Assembly: GCF_900186955.1 (NCBI RefSeq)
Contig: NZ_LT906438.1
Location: forward strand, 2,542,001 to 2,606,000
Source of the DNA: Bacillus pumilus
Lineage (GTDB): Bacteria > Bacillota > Bacilli > Bacillales > Bacillaceae
Direction: 5' to 3'
DNA: 64,000 nt
Below the pieces are notes generated by a model, which was not told the origin of the DNA, did no database searches, and saw only the letters and a list, made by a program, of their open reading frames with translations. Every line of letters starts with the position of its first letter. Within the stretch, counting starts at the first letter, position 1. The translations under genes and the position numbers were made by a program. Below are positions 7,769 through 15,568 of the stretch, piece by piece.

Positions 7769-9247
7769 TCAAGCGAGATCAATCGTAACCATCACCACAG
7801 ACATTGGCGGCAGCTCTATGCTCAACTCACCGGGTTTTACAGCAAATTGCTGAAACTCTGCTGGCTGGACAGCATGAGGATCATCAAATGTGTTGTGCGC
7901 ATTCATGCGGTTTGCTGTCAGCACGCGGCCCGTGACTTTCGTTTCTGCATCCACACCTTCAATGGCAAGGGATACTTCGTTTTGTTCATGCGGATTCAGG
8001 TGACAGAAGCTAATATGCATCTTATCTGACGAACGCGAAGCTGACACACTAACCTGAGGTATTTTTTCTCCACTGCGTTCATAAAACGTTGACACGAACT
8101 CCACTTCAAGTGCTTCTTCCTCTTTATGCACTTGAAACATGTGAAACACATGATACGTAGGCGTCAGAAGCATCTTTTCGTCTTCCGTTAACACCATTGC
8201 TTGCAGAACATTGACCGTCTGGGCAATATTCGCCATATGAATCCGCTGGCAATGACGATGAAAGATATGAAAATGAAGGGCACAAACAAGTGCGTCTCTT
8301 AGTGTGTTTTGCTGATACAAAAACCCTGGATTTGTTCCTGGTTCTGGGTCATACCATGTCCCCCATTCATCAATGATCATCCCGATTCGCTTGTCTGGGT
8401 CATAACGATCCATGATCTCTCCATGATCCACGACAAGCCGTTCCATCTCATAGGCTTTTTTCAACGTAATAAACCATTCATCTTCATCAAATTCAGTCGC
8501 TGACCCTTTCTTCTCCCACGTACCAGGTACAGTGTAGTAATGCAAACTGAGTCCATCTATCCAAGGTGCGGCGCGCTCCATTAATACTTTTGTCCAATTC
8601 ACATCATTTGAATTGGCTCCGCACGCAATTTTGTATATGGATTGACCTGCAAACTCTCTCACATACGTTTGATATCGTTTATATAAATCGGCATAGTATT
8701 CAGGCGTCATATTCCCGCCACAGCCCCAGCTTTCGTTTCCTACACCAACATAGGTCAAATCCCAAGGTTCTTGTTTTCCATTTTGAATGCGCCAATCAGA
8801 CATAGGTGTTCCCTTTGGAAAGGTGATGTACTCGACCCAGTCTGCTAATTCTTGAACAGTCCCACTTCCCACATTTCCGCAAATATAAGGCTCACATTCA
8901 AGCAGCTCACACAATTTCATAAACTCATGTGTACCAAATGCATTGGATTCAACCGTACCACCCCAATGAGTGTTCACCATCGGCTTTCGTTCGCTGAGAT
9001 CACCTACACCATTTGCCCAATGATACTCGTCTGCAAAGCAGCCGCCCGGCCACCTAAGCACCGGAATATGTAATGCTTGAAGGGCTTTTAGCACATCCGT
9101 ACGAATCCCCTCAATATGATCGATCTCTGAATCTTTTCCGACCCAAATCCCATCATAAATCCCTCTTCCTAAATGCTCTTGAAAATGTCCATAGATGTGT
9201 TTAGAAATACGTCCGATCACGTCATTCACTTTTACTGTCCCCTTCAC
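7769..9247 (-). CDS. xsa: Alpha-L-arabinofuranosidase, GH51 family (Xsa/Abf2)
   Basis: Releases terminal arabinofuranosyl units from arabino-oligosaccharides and arabinoxylan fragments. The 492-residue protein lacks a signal peptide, so it acts in the cytoplasm on imported oligomers. The acid/base glutamate is in GVGNESWG near residue 173, and the nucleophile is in [13 protein letters not shown] near residue 294; [13 protein letters not shown] is typical of GH51. It starts with GTG at 9247 behind AGGAG. It occupies the same place as xsa in B. subtilis, next to etfA. I see no convincing promoter between the etfA terminator and its start. Confidence 0.93.
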   Translation of the reverse strand: MKGTVKVNDVIGRISKHIYGHFQEHLGRGIYDGIWVGKDSEIDHIEGIRTDVLKALQALHIPVLRWPGGCFADEYHWANGVGDLSERKPMVNTHWGGTVESNAFGTHEFMKLCELLECEPYICGNVGSGTVQELADWVEYITFPKGTPMSDWRIQNGKQEPWDLTYVGVGNESWGCGGNMTPEYYADLYKRYQTYVREFAGQSIYKIACGANSNDVNWTKVLMERAAPWIDGLSLHYYTVPGTWEKKGSATEFDEDEWFITLKKAYEMERLVVDHGEIMDRYDPDKRIGMIIDEWGTWYDPEPGTNPGFLYQQNTLRDALVCALHFHIFHRHCQRIHMANIAQTVNVLQAMVLTEDEKMLLTPTYHVFHMFQVHKEEEALEVEFVSTFYERSGEKIPQVSVSASRSSDKMHISFCHLNPHEQNEVSLAIEGVDAETKVTGRVLTANRMNAHNTFDDPHAVQPAEFQQFAVKPGELSIELPPMSVVMVTIDLA

Positions 9248-9281
9248 TTGTCAACCGCTCCTTTGTGTATTGATTACATAC

Positions 9282-9313
9282 AAAAAAACCCAGAATACCT
9301 AGGCATTCTGAGT
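9282..9313 (-). terminator. Intrinsic terminator after etfA
   Basis: CAGAAT and ATTCTG arms around CCTAGG, extended by flanking pairs, then seven T on the minus strand. It ends the fadR-fadB-etfB-etfA transcript just before xsa. Confidence 0.85.
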
Positions 9314-9322
9314 GTATGAGCG

Positions 9323-10300
9323 TTACGAGTGGATATTCATCTTTTTTAACTCTTCATTCAAAAGCGGTACCACTTCAAACAAGTCACCGACGATTCCGTA
9401 ATCGGCAATTTTGAAGATCTCAGCTTCTGGGTCTTTGTTAATCGCCACAATGACTTTACTGTTAGACATCCCGGCTAAATGCTGAATCGCTCCTGATATC
9501 CCGCACGCAATATAGAGATCAGGTGTGACGACCTTGCCTGTTTGCCCAATTTGCAGGGCATAATCACAGTAGTCTGCGTCACAGGCACCACGCGAGGCAC
9601 CGACTGCTGCGCCCAGCGTCTCAGCGAGTTCATTCAGCGGTTCAAACCCTTCCTTACTCTTGACCCCGCGTCCCCCGGCGACGATAACTTTTGCTTCAGA
9701 TAAATCTACACCTTCTGACGTTTTTTTAATGACTTCCTTCACGATCGTTCGCAGGTTCTGAATATCGACAGAAACCGGTGTAATGTCTCCGCTGCGTGAG
9801 GCATCCCGCTCAAGAGGTGCCACGTTGTTCGGGCGTATGGTGGCCAAAAGCAGACGATCTGTTGAAATCACTTTTTCGAAGGCTTTTCCAGAGTAAATCG
9901 GTCTTGTGAAAACAAGATGTTCTCCGGTAACGCTTACATCAATCGCATCTGAAATTAAACCAGTCTGCAAGCGTGCAGCTATTTTCGGCGACAAGTCTTT
10001 TCCGATAGACGTATGGCCAAAGAGGACGGCATCTGGGTCAACCTGATCTAATATGGCTTGAAGTGCCTGCGCAAAACCATCTGACGTATAATATGAAAGG
10101 TGCGGATGCTCCACAATCATGACATGATCCGCTCCATAGTATAGCAGTTCATTCGCTTGGTCTTTGACGTCATCCCCTATTAACACGCCAATGACTTCAC
10201 CGCCATCTGCCACTTGATGAGCGGCAGCAATCGCTTCAAATGTCACATTTCTTAATTTACCGTCACGACTTTCTCCAAGTACAACAACTTTTTTACTCAT
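9323..10300 (-). CDS. etfA: Electron transfer flavoprotein alpha subunit
   Basis: Forms with EtfB a soluble FAD heterodimer that takes electrons from acyl-CoA dehydrogenase in fatty-acid beta-oxidation. It is 325 residues long. The FAD-binding C-terminal domain shows GGRGVKSKEGF, GASRGACDADY, IGQTGKVVTPDLYIACGISG and the NKDPEAEIFKIADYGIVGD segment. The ATG at 10300 follows AAGGGGGAA. It is the last gene of the fad cluster, 44 bases after etfB, and is followed by a terminator. Confidence 0.97.
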   Translation of the reverse strand: MSKKVVVLGESRDGKLRNVTFEAIAAAHQVADGGEVIGVLIGDDVKDQANELLYYGADHVMIVEHPHLSYYTSDGFAQALQAILDQVDPDAVLFGHTSIGKDLSPKIAARLQTGLISDAIDVSVTGEHLVFTRPIYSGKAFEKVISTDRLLLATIRPNNVAPLERDASRSGDITPVSVDIQNLRTIVKEVIKKTSEGVDLSEAKVIVAGGRGVKSKEGFEPLNELAETLGAAVGASRGACDADYCDYALQIGQTGKVVTPDLYIACGISGAIQHLAGMSNSKVIVAINKDPEAEIFKIADYGIVGDLFEVVPLLNEELKKMNIHS

Positions 10301-10344
10301 CTTTCAAGTTCCCCCTTGTTCTCGTGATATCGAAAAGTGGATGT

Positions 10345-11118
10345 TTAGATGACCTTTGCTTCATTTCTTAATAAATCTGTCAGTTCTTTGACTTGATCCT
10401 GAAGCTCACCGCTCAGCACCTTGCCACCCTCTTTTTTCTCCGGTAAGAAACGTTCAATTGTTTTGATTTTATATGGCACATCGTCTTCATCCAGATCTAA
10501 ATCATCCAGTTCCAATTCTTCTAAAGGCTTTTTCTTTGCCTTCATAATGCCTGGTAATGATGGATAGCGAGGCTCATTGAGACCTTGCTGCGCAGTGACA
10601 ACAAGCGGGAGCTCAGCAGAAATGACTTCCACATCACCTTCTGCATCTCGTTCAATCGAAGCAGAGCCGCCGTCAATTTGAATACTTGTAATCGTTGTGA
10701 CATATGAAAACCCAAGTAATTCAGCAAGACGCGGGGCAACCTGTCCAGAGCCACCGTCAATCGCCACATTCCCTGCTAAAATCAAGGAAGCCTCTTTGTC
10801 TTTTAAATAATGGTAAAGAATCGTAGAAGCTGAATATTGATCCCACTCTTCTAAGTCGTCTTCCACATTTAATAAAACGGCTTGATCGCAGCCCATAGCA
10901 AGCGCTGTTCTCAGTTGCTTTTCCGCATCCTCACTGCCAACTGTCACAACGGTCACTTCTCCCACGTGCTCGTCGCGAAGCTGGATGGCTTCTTCTATGG
11001 CGTACTCGTCATAAGGATTAATAATGAACTCTGCTCCATCTTCTTGAATTGCACCAGACTGAATGGAAATCTTCTCTTCCGTGTCAAACGTACGCTTCAT
11101 CAAAACAAATATATTCAT
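10345..11118 (-). CDS. etfB: Electron transfer flavoprotein beta subunit
   Basis: Partner of EtfA in electron transfer from acyl-CoA dehydrogenases. The start chosen is the ATG at 11118 (MNIFVLMKRTFDTEEKI), behind AAGGGGGAGA, giving 257 residues as in B. subtilis; the longer frame reading 38 residues further upstream lacks family similarity there. The ETF-beta signature VTTITSIQIDGG and LPLVVTAQQGLNEPRYPSLPGI are present. It lies 31 bases after fadB in the same operon. Confidence 0.97.
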   Translation of the reverse strand: MNIFVLMKRTFDTEEKISIQSGAIQEDGAEFIINPYDEYAIEEAIQLRDEHVGEVTVVTVGSEDAEKQLRTALAMGCDQAVLLNVEDDLEEWDQYSASTILYHYLKDKEASLILAGNVAIDGGSGQVAPRLAELLGFSYVTTITSIQIDGGSASIERDAEGDVEVISAELPLVVTAQQGLNEPRYPSLPGIMKAKKKPLEELELDDLDLDEDDVPYKIKTIERFLPEKKEGGKVLSGELQDQVKELTDLLRNEAKVI

Positions 11119-11149
11119 CCATTTCTCCCCCTTGTTTCGTTTGAATCCT

Positions 11150-11929
11150 TTATTCCCCTTTAAAATTCGGTTTGCGCTTTTCGATAAAGGCTTGGATGCC
11201 TTCTTTGGCGTCATTCGATTGGAAAATCTCACCGAACTTTTTGGCTTCTAGCTTCATACCGCCATCATATGAATACAATTTTGTCGCATTCAATAAATCC
11301 AGCACATACTCGAGTGATTTTGGGCTTTTCGTTGCAAATTTTGACGCAAGTGTTTTGGCTGCTTCGAGCGCCTCTTCCTCTGTTTCTGCCAACTTTGAAA
11401 CAAGTCCGCAGGCAAATGCTTCTTCACCTGTAATCGGTTCAGCTGTACCCATCATTTCCAGCGCTTTAGCAGAACCAACATAGCGCGGCAGGCGCTGCGT
11501 ACCGCCGAATCCTGGAATGATGCCTAGGTTTAGTTCCGGCAGTCCAAGCTTCGCATCTTTTGTGGCGATTCGGATATCACAAGACATGGCAAGCTCAAGG
11601 CCCCCGCCTAATGCCGCTCCGTGAATTGAAGCAATGACCGGTTTTGGACATTGTTCAATCCGTTCAAAGACCTGTTGCCCTCTGTCTGCAAGGCTTGAAT
11701 AGTCAGATTCTTCCTGTAACGTCGTAAATTCCTTAATATCAGCACCTGCTGAGAAAAATCTTCCTTCCCCGTGGATCACAATGGCTCTTACTTCTTCATT
11801 TTGTTCGAGCTGGTCAAACATGTCATTAAGCTCGGTGAGTAGCTGAGAAGATAAGGCGTTTGCTGGTGGATGCTGAATCGTGATAAGTGCTGTCTGTCCT
11901 TCATGATGTAAGGTGAGTATCTTTTCCAT
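11150..11929 (-). CDS. fadB: Enoyl-CoA hydratase (FadB/YsiB)
   Basis: Hydrates trans-2-enoyl-CoA in fatty-acid beta-oxidation; cytoplasmic crotonase-fold enzyme. I prefer the ATG at 11929 (MEKILTLHHEGQ), eight bases after AAGGA, over the ATG at 11938; it gives 259 residues. The oxyanion-hole regions RFFSAGADIKEF and IHGAALGGGLELAMSCD are clear, as is a catalytic-type glutamate in GLPELNLGIIPGFGGTQRL. The gene is between fadR and etfB in the operon under FadR control. Confidence 0.93.
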   Translation of the reverse strand: MEKILTLHHEGQTALITIQHPPANALSSQLLTELNDMFDQLEQNEEVRAIVIHGEGRFFSAGADIKEFTTLQEESDYSSLADRGQQVFERIEQCPKPVIASIHGAALGGGLELAMSCDIRIATKDAKLGLPELNLGIIPGFGGTQRLPRYVGSAKALEMMGTAEPITGEEAFACGLVSKLAETEEEALEAAKTLASKFATKSPKSLEYVLDLLNATKLYSYDGGMKLEAKKFGEIFQSNDAKEGIQAFIEKRKPNFKGE

Positions 11930-11955
11930 GTCAATCATCCTTTTTCAAAATGTCT

Positions 11956-12540
11956 TTAAGATTGATGTATTCCGTTTAAGAGTAGATCACGTACGTTTTC
12001 TGCGAGTGCAGGAAGATCATATTTTTGATCATTCATGACCCATGTTGTAGCGGTTTCATCAATGGTCCCAAATACCATTTGTCTCGCTAAGCGGACATCT
12101 AGATTTTGTCTGAATTCTCCTGTTTTCTTTCCTTCTGCTAATATCGACTCGAGCATATTTAAATACCCTTTCAGCACCTCATTGATTTTTTGCCGCAGCT
12201 CAAGGTTTGACTGCCTGAGTTCAAGCTGTGTCACAAGAGCCAAATGATGATTTTGCGCAAGCATACGAAAATGCTCCTCAATAAGCAGTAGAAGCTTTTC
12301 TTTCGCCGACGGTTTCTTTTGAATATCTGTTTCCATTCGTTCGATGAATTGTCCCATTTTTTCTTTGAACAATGAGATCAAAATATCCTCTTTATTTTTG
12401 AAATAAAGATAAATGGTTCCGTCTGCTACCCCTGCTTGTTTCGCAATTTTTGAAACTTGTGATTGGTGATAGCCGTTCTCTGCAATCACCACAACTGCTG
12501 CATCAATAATTTGCATGTACTTCGGTCTTTTCTGCTTCAA
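11956..12540 (-). CDS. fadR: Fatty-acid degradation repressor FadR (TetR family)
   Basis: Represses beta-oxidation genes and is released by long-chain acyl-CoA. The 194-residue protein has the TetR helix-turn-helix in VSKIAKQAGVADGTIYLYFKNKEDIL (residues about 29-54) and an all-helical ligand domain. It is encoded directly after a strong promoter that is overlapped downstream by a FadR operator, so autoregulation is expected. fadB follows after 26 bases. Confidence 0.95.
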   Translation of the reverse strand: MKQKRPKYMQIIDAAVVVIAENGYHQSQVSKIAKQAGVADGTIYLYFKNKEDILISLFKEKMGQFIERMETDIQKKPSAKEKLLLLIEEHFRMLAQNHHLALVTQLELRQSNLELRQKINEVLKGYLNMLESILAEGKKTGEFRQNLDVRLARQMVFGTIDETATTWVMNDQKYDLPALAENVRDLLLNGIHQS

Positions 12541-12561
12541 TGTGCTTCGTCCCTTTCTGGA

Positions 12562-12580
12562 TTGAATGAGTATTCATTCA
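12562..12580 (-). promoter_or_regulatory. FadR operator in front of fadR
   Basis: The sequence TTGAATGAGTATTCATTCA fits the FadR/TetR-type palindrome known from B. subtilis fad genes (TTGAATGAnTAnTCATTCAA). It lies immediately downstream of the fadR -10 element, so bound repressor would block initiation of fadR-fadB-etfB-etfA. Confidence 0.85.
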
Positions 12581-12587
12581 TAACTTT

Positions 12588-12616
12588 ATGTTAAAAAGAA
12601 ACGGGCGATTTGTCAA
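12588..12616 (-). promoter_or_regulatory. Sigma-A promoter of fadR-fadB-etfB-etfA
   Basis: A perfect -35 TTGACA, 17 bases, then TAACAT. The FadR operator begins seven bases beyond the -10. Confidence 0.8.
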
Positions 12617-12674
12617 GTGATCTTCTTCTTTCTTTTCCACCTTTAGCATACCAGAGGAGGCGGTCAACATTCAA

Positions 12675-12700
12675 ATCATCCGGCCGGTGGACCGGATGAT
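12675..12700 (-). terminator. Terminator-like hairpin after lcfA
   Basis: ATCATCCGG and CCGGATGAT form a perfect nine-pair stem just after the lcfA stop codon. Only TTTG follows, so termination may be partial and some lcfA transcripts could continue into fadR. Confidence 0.6.
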
Positions 12701-12707
12701 GAAGCCG

Positions 12708-14429
12708 TTATGTTTTCGGTTGATCGGCAGGCGTTTCAGATGAAGAAGCGTGCTTTCTTTTTTCTTCTTCAATTAATACTCTGCGCAAAATCTTCCCGAC
12801 GGCTGTTTTAGGCAGTGACTCTTTAAATTCATACACGCGCGGTACTTTAAATGAGGCAATTCTCGTCCTGACAAAGCGATCAAGTTCGTCCTCTGTTAAG
12901 TAGGCATCCTTTTTCGGTACAATAAATGCTTTCACTGTTTCTCCTCTGTACGGATCTGGAATACCTGCGACGACGACTTCTTGTACAAGCTCATGCTCAT
13001 AAAGGGCTTCTTCGACTTCTCTTGGGTAAATATTATAGCCGCTCGCAATGATGACATCTTTTTTCCGGTCGACAATATAGAAAAAACCGTCCTCATCCAT
13101 ATACCCTATATCTCCGGTGAAAAACCAGCCATCTCGTAATACAGCCTCTGTCTCCTCTGGCTGATTCCAGTATCCTTTCATGATCTGGGGCCCTTTGACA
13201 ATGATTTCTCCATGCTCATATGGTTCTTTGAAGCCTCCGGTTTCCTCGCAATAAATACCGGCATCTGTATTAGGCCACGGACAGCCAATGCTGCCTGTTT
13301 TGTTCGCTCCCCATAAAAAGTTAGAATGAGTGACGGGTGAGGTTTCTGAAAGTCCGTACCCCTCCACTAAGCGTCCTCCTGTTAATTTTTCAAAGCTTTG
13401 TTTGACTTCAACAGGAAGTGCCGCTGAGCCGCTTAGACATGCAGTGATGGACGATAGATCATACTTTTCAATGTTCGGATGATGCAGCAAGGCGATATAC
13501 ATGGTTGGTGCACCTGGAAAGAGCGTCGGCTTCTGTTTTTCAATCGTTTTGAGGGTATCAGCTGCGTCAAATCGCGGAAGTAGAATCATTGAATGCCCTT
13601 CTTTGACAGCAAGATTTAAGACGGTCGTCATTCCGTAGACATGAAAAAACGGAATGATGCCGAGGATGCGTTCTTTCCCCCTGGTCGTTTTATACATCCA
13701 GGAAGCGCACATTTCAGTATTCGCTAAAATATTTTCATGTGTGAGCATGACGCCTTTTGGTAACCCGGTCGTTCCGCCAGTATATTGCAAAACAGCGATA
13801 TCCTCTTTCGGATCAAAGGCAAGTGCGGGTATCTGCTGTTCACCTTCCGATTCTTTCATAATCTGCGCGAAGTGATGAATGGTGTCATTTTTCTCCACTT
13901 GTATGACCATTTTATTTTTTCTTCTTTGCACAATAGGAAACAGTATGTTTTTCGGGAATGGTAAATAATCTTGTAGTTTGGTGACGATTAAGTGCTCCAT
14001 ACTTGTCAGCGCTTTCATTTTATAAGCCTTTGGATACAACAAATCTAGCGTGATCAGCACTTTGGCGCCGCTGTCTTCTATTTGATATTCCAGTTCTTTC
14101 TCCGTATAAAGCGGGTTTGTTTGAACAACGATGCCGCCTGCTATTAAAACAGCATAATAAGAAATGACCGATTGAGGACAGTTCGGCAGCATGATCGCTA
14201 CTCTGTCGCCTTTTTTCACGCCAATTTTCAGCAGATGACTGGCTAGTTTCAATACGTCTTCTTGCAGCTGTTCATAGGTGATGTTCTTTCCTAGAAAATG
14301 AATGGCTGTATGCTCAGGTGCAGCCTCTGCGGAGCTGAATAAGTAAGATTGTAATGTTTCATTTGGGATGGTGAGTTCGTGGGGAATTTGATTCGGGTAA
14401 TGCAGAAGCCAACGTTTATCTGACTGCAT
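12708..14429 (-). CDS. lcfA: Long-chain fatty acid-CoA ligase
   Basis: Activates long-chain fatty acids to acyl-CoA with ATP, supplying beta-oxidation and the FadR effector. The 573-residue protein belongs to the ANL superfamily. The P-loop LQYTGGTTGLPKGVMLTHEN is near residues 213-232, EGYGLSETSPVTH near 355, and the hinge and A8 region in DGWFFTGDIGYMDEDGFFYIVDRKKD. The catalytic lysine lies in KTAVGKILRR near the C-terminus. It begins at the ATG at 14429 after GGAAGGAGG. It precedes fadR but appears to have its own promoter. Confidence 0.96.
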   Translation of the reverse strand: MQSDKRWLLHYPNQIPHELTIPNETLQSYLFSSAEAAPEHTAIHFLGKNITYEQLQEDVLKLASHLLKIGVKKGDRVAIMLPNCPQSVISYYAVLIAGGIVVQTNPLYTEKELEYQIEDSGAKVLITLDLLYPKAYKMKALTSMEHLIVTKLQDYLPFPKNILFPIVQRRKNKMVIQVEKNDTIHHFAQIMKESEGEQQIPALAFDPKEDIAVLQYTGGTTGLPKGVMLTHENILANTEMCASWMYKTTRGKERILGIIPFFHVYGMTTVLNLAVKEGHSMILLPRFDAADTLKTIEKQKPTLFPGAPTMYIALLHHPNIEKYDLSSITACLSGSAALPVEVKQSFEKLTGGRLVEGYGLSETSPVTHSNFLWGANKTGSIGCPWPNTDAGIYCEETGGFKEPYEHGEIIVKGPQIMKGYWNQPEETEAVLRDGWFFTGDIGYMDEDGFFYIVDRKKDVIIASGYNIYPREVEEALYEHELVQEVVVAGIPDPYRGETVKAFIVPKKDAYLTEDELDRFVRTRIASFKVPRVYEFKESLPKTAVGKILRRVLIEEEKRKHASSSETPADQPKT

Positions 14430-14463
14430 AAAAACCCTCCTTCCTGAACTTTCGTACTATTAT

Positions 14464-14472
14464 ATTATAGCA
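14464..14472 (-). promoter_or_regulatory. Extended -10 promoter of lcfA
   Basis: TGCTATAAT is a perfect extended -10 element about 35 bases upstream of the lcfA start. No good -35 and no FadR box are seen here. Confidence 0.5.
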
Positions 14473-14530
14473 AACTTTTCCTTAGGGCAGTTTGCTTTTT
14501 TCTAATAGGGCTTGGTTCAATTGCATATGT

Positions 14531-14986
14531 TTACTTTTTCGCCGGTGTTTCGATAGAGGCTCTTTTTCCTTCATGATGCCACTGTTCATATAATCCACCG
14601 ATTGCACGAAATGAGTCGTTGACTCTTTCTACGATCTGTTGATGGATACTAGGGTCATTCGGTAAATGCGTCTGGATGTTGTCGACTTGATACTTCCTCA
14701 TCATGTCGATATAAACCGTGAGAAAAATCGTGTCTTCTAAAATCCAGTAAATGACTTCATCCGCCACTTTTGATCTTTTATGCAGCATTTGAATGCCTCG
14801 TTCATATTGAATGAGGATATAACCACTGGAATCGATTTGAATATAGGGACTCAAATCATCAAAAAATCCTGACGTTTGAAATGGACGTGCAATATACGGT
14901 TTGTATATGTCTCTTGGAAGGGCTGTCATTTGAAGACAAGTATCAATGCGCTTGATCAGTTCGTCTTTTTGCAGAATGTGCTTCAT
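14531..14986 (-). CDS. Hypothetical protein, 151 residues
   Basis: Not recognised. I choose the ATG at 14986 (MKHILQKDELIKR), preceded by AAAGGCGG. The open frame continues upstream, but that part runs through a hairpin and would overlap the 25-residue peptide gene. The protein is hydrophilic and mostly helical by composition, with no signal peptide, membrane span or known motif; it has a central ILIQYERGIQMLHKRSK segment and a lysine-rich tail. B. subtilis has lcfA and yshE adjacent, so this is an addition relative to it. Codon use looks like its neighbours, which argues for a real gene. Confidence 0.7.
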   Translation of the reverse strand: MKHILQKDELIKRIDTCLQMTALPRDIYKPYIARPFQTSGFFDDLSPYIQIDSSGYILIQYERGIQMLHKRSKVADEVIYWILEDTIFLTVYIDMMRKYQVDNIQTHLPNDPSIHQQIVERVNDSFRAIGGLYEQWHHEGKRASIETPAKK

Positions 14987-15009
14987 GTCATTCGCCGCCT
15001 TTGATGAGA

Positions 15010-15045
15010 TAAAAGCTGCCAAGGGATTCCCTGACAGCTTTCTAA
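15010..15045 (-). terminator. Hairpin between the 25-residue peptide gene and the downstream unknown gene
   Basis: On the minus strand AAAGCTG and CAGCTTT close a stem with paired inner bases (TCAGGG/CCCTTGG region), followed by TTTTAT. It lies 18 bases after the small peptide's stop codon and probably ends the mutS2-yshE transcript, at least partly. Confidence 0.6.
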
Positions 15046-15062
15046 CGCCTGTTTTTTTCATT

Positions 15063-15140
15063 TCACAAGAACAGATAAACGGCACCAATGACCGCAAAAG
15101 TGCAGGCAACTACGATTAATACTTTTGCTAGCTTTTCCAT
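15063..15140 (-). CDS. Small membrane peptide, 25 residues, unknown function
   Basis: ATG at 15140 to TGA at 15063 encodes a peptide beginning MEKLAKVLIVVACTF and ending IGAVYLFL. A short charged N-terminus is followed by one hydrophobic span of about 18 residues. A good AAGGAGA ribosome-binding site lies five bases upstream. It starts ten bases after the yshE stop codon and ends before a terminator-like hairpin, so it looks like the last gene of the polX-mutS2-yshE unit. No homologue is recognised. Confidence 0.55.
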   Translation of the reverse strand: MEKLAKVLIVVACTFAVIGAVYLFL

Positions 15141-15149
15141 GTCGTCTCC

Positions 15150-15554
15150 TTAAATGCCGGCTGCTACTACGTAAGACAGCCCAACTGAAATGATGAGTGA
15201 AATAAACCCGACCGCTCTATTATCATTTTCAATCTCTTTGTCTACTTTAAAACGTGGTGTTAAAAATTCAAAAATGAAATAGCTGACAAGCAGCATCACA
15301 AAGCCGTATACGCCCCATCCAATCATTTGAAGAAGGGAATTGTGCTGAGCGATTGAATGCTGAAATACATTCGCAATCCCAAAGATTTTCCCGCCTGTTG
15401 CCATGGCAACGGCTAAGTTCCCCCGCTGAATCTCTTCCCAATTCTTATAGGAGGTGACGAGTTCAAAAACGGTTAGAAATAAGACGAGACACAGGACGGC
15501 CACGCTATAATAGGCGGCAATTTCCACAAGTTCATTTTCCCAAAAGGCTTTCAT
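15150..15554 (-). CDS. yshE: DUF350 membrane protein YshE
   Basis: A 134-residue integral membrane protein with four hydrophobic segments (about residues 15-35, 45-65, 75-95 and 112-132), typical of the DUF350 family. It lies 14 bases after mutS2 with an AAAGGAGAA ribosome-binding site. Biochemical function is not known; DUF350 proteins elsewhere accompany envelope-stress genes, but nothing here indicates that. Confidence 0.9.
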   Translation of the reverse strand: MKAFWENELVEIAAYYSVAVLCLVLFLTVFELVTSYKNWEEIQRGNLAVAMATGGKIFGIANVFQHSIAQHNSLLQMIGWGVYGFVMLLVSYFIFEFLTPRFKVDKEIENDNRAVGFISLIISVGLSYVVAAGI

Positions 15555-15568
15555 GCGTTTTCTCCTTT

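Noticed and set aside
9262..9284. Imperfect palindrome with TTTGT and ACAAA ends upstream of xsa, considered as an AraR operator
   Set aside because: The AraR consensus has these ends only about four bases apart; here they are 13 apart and the centre does not match.
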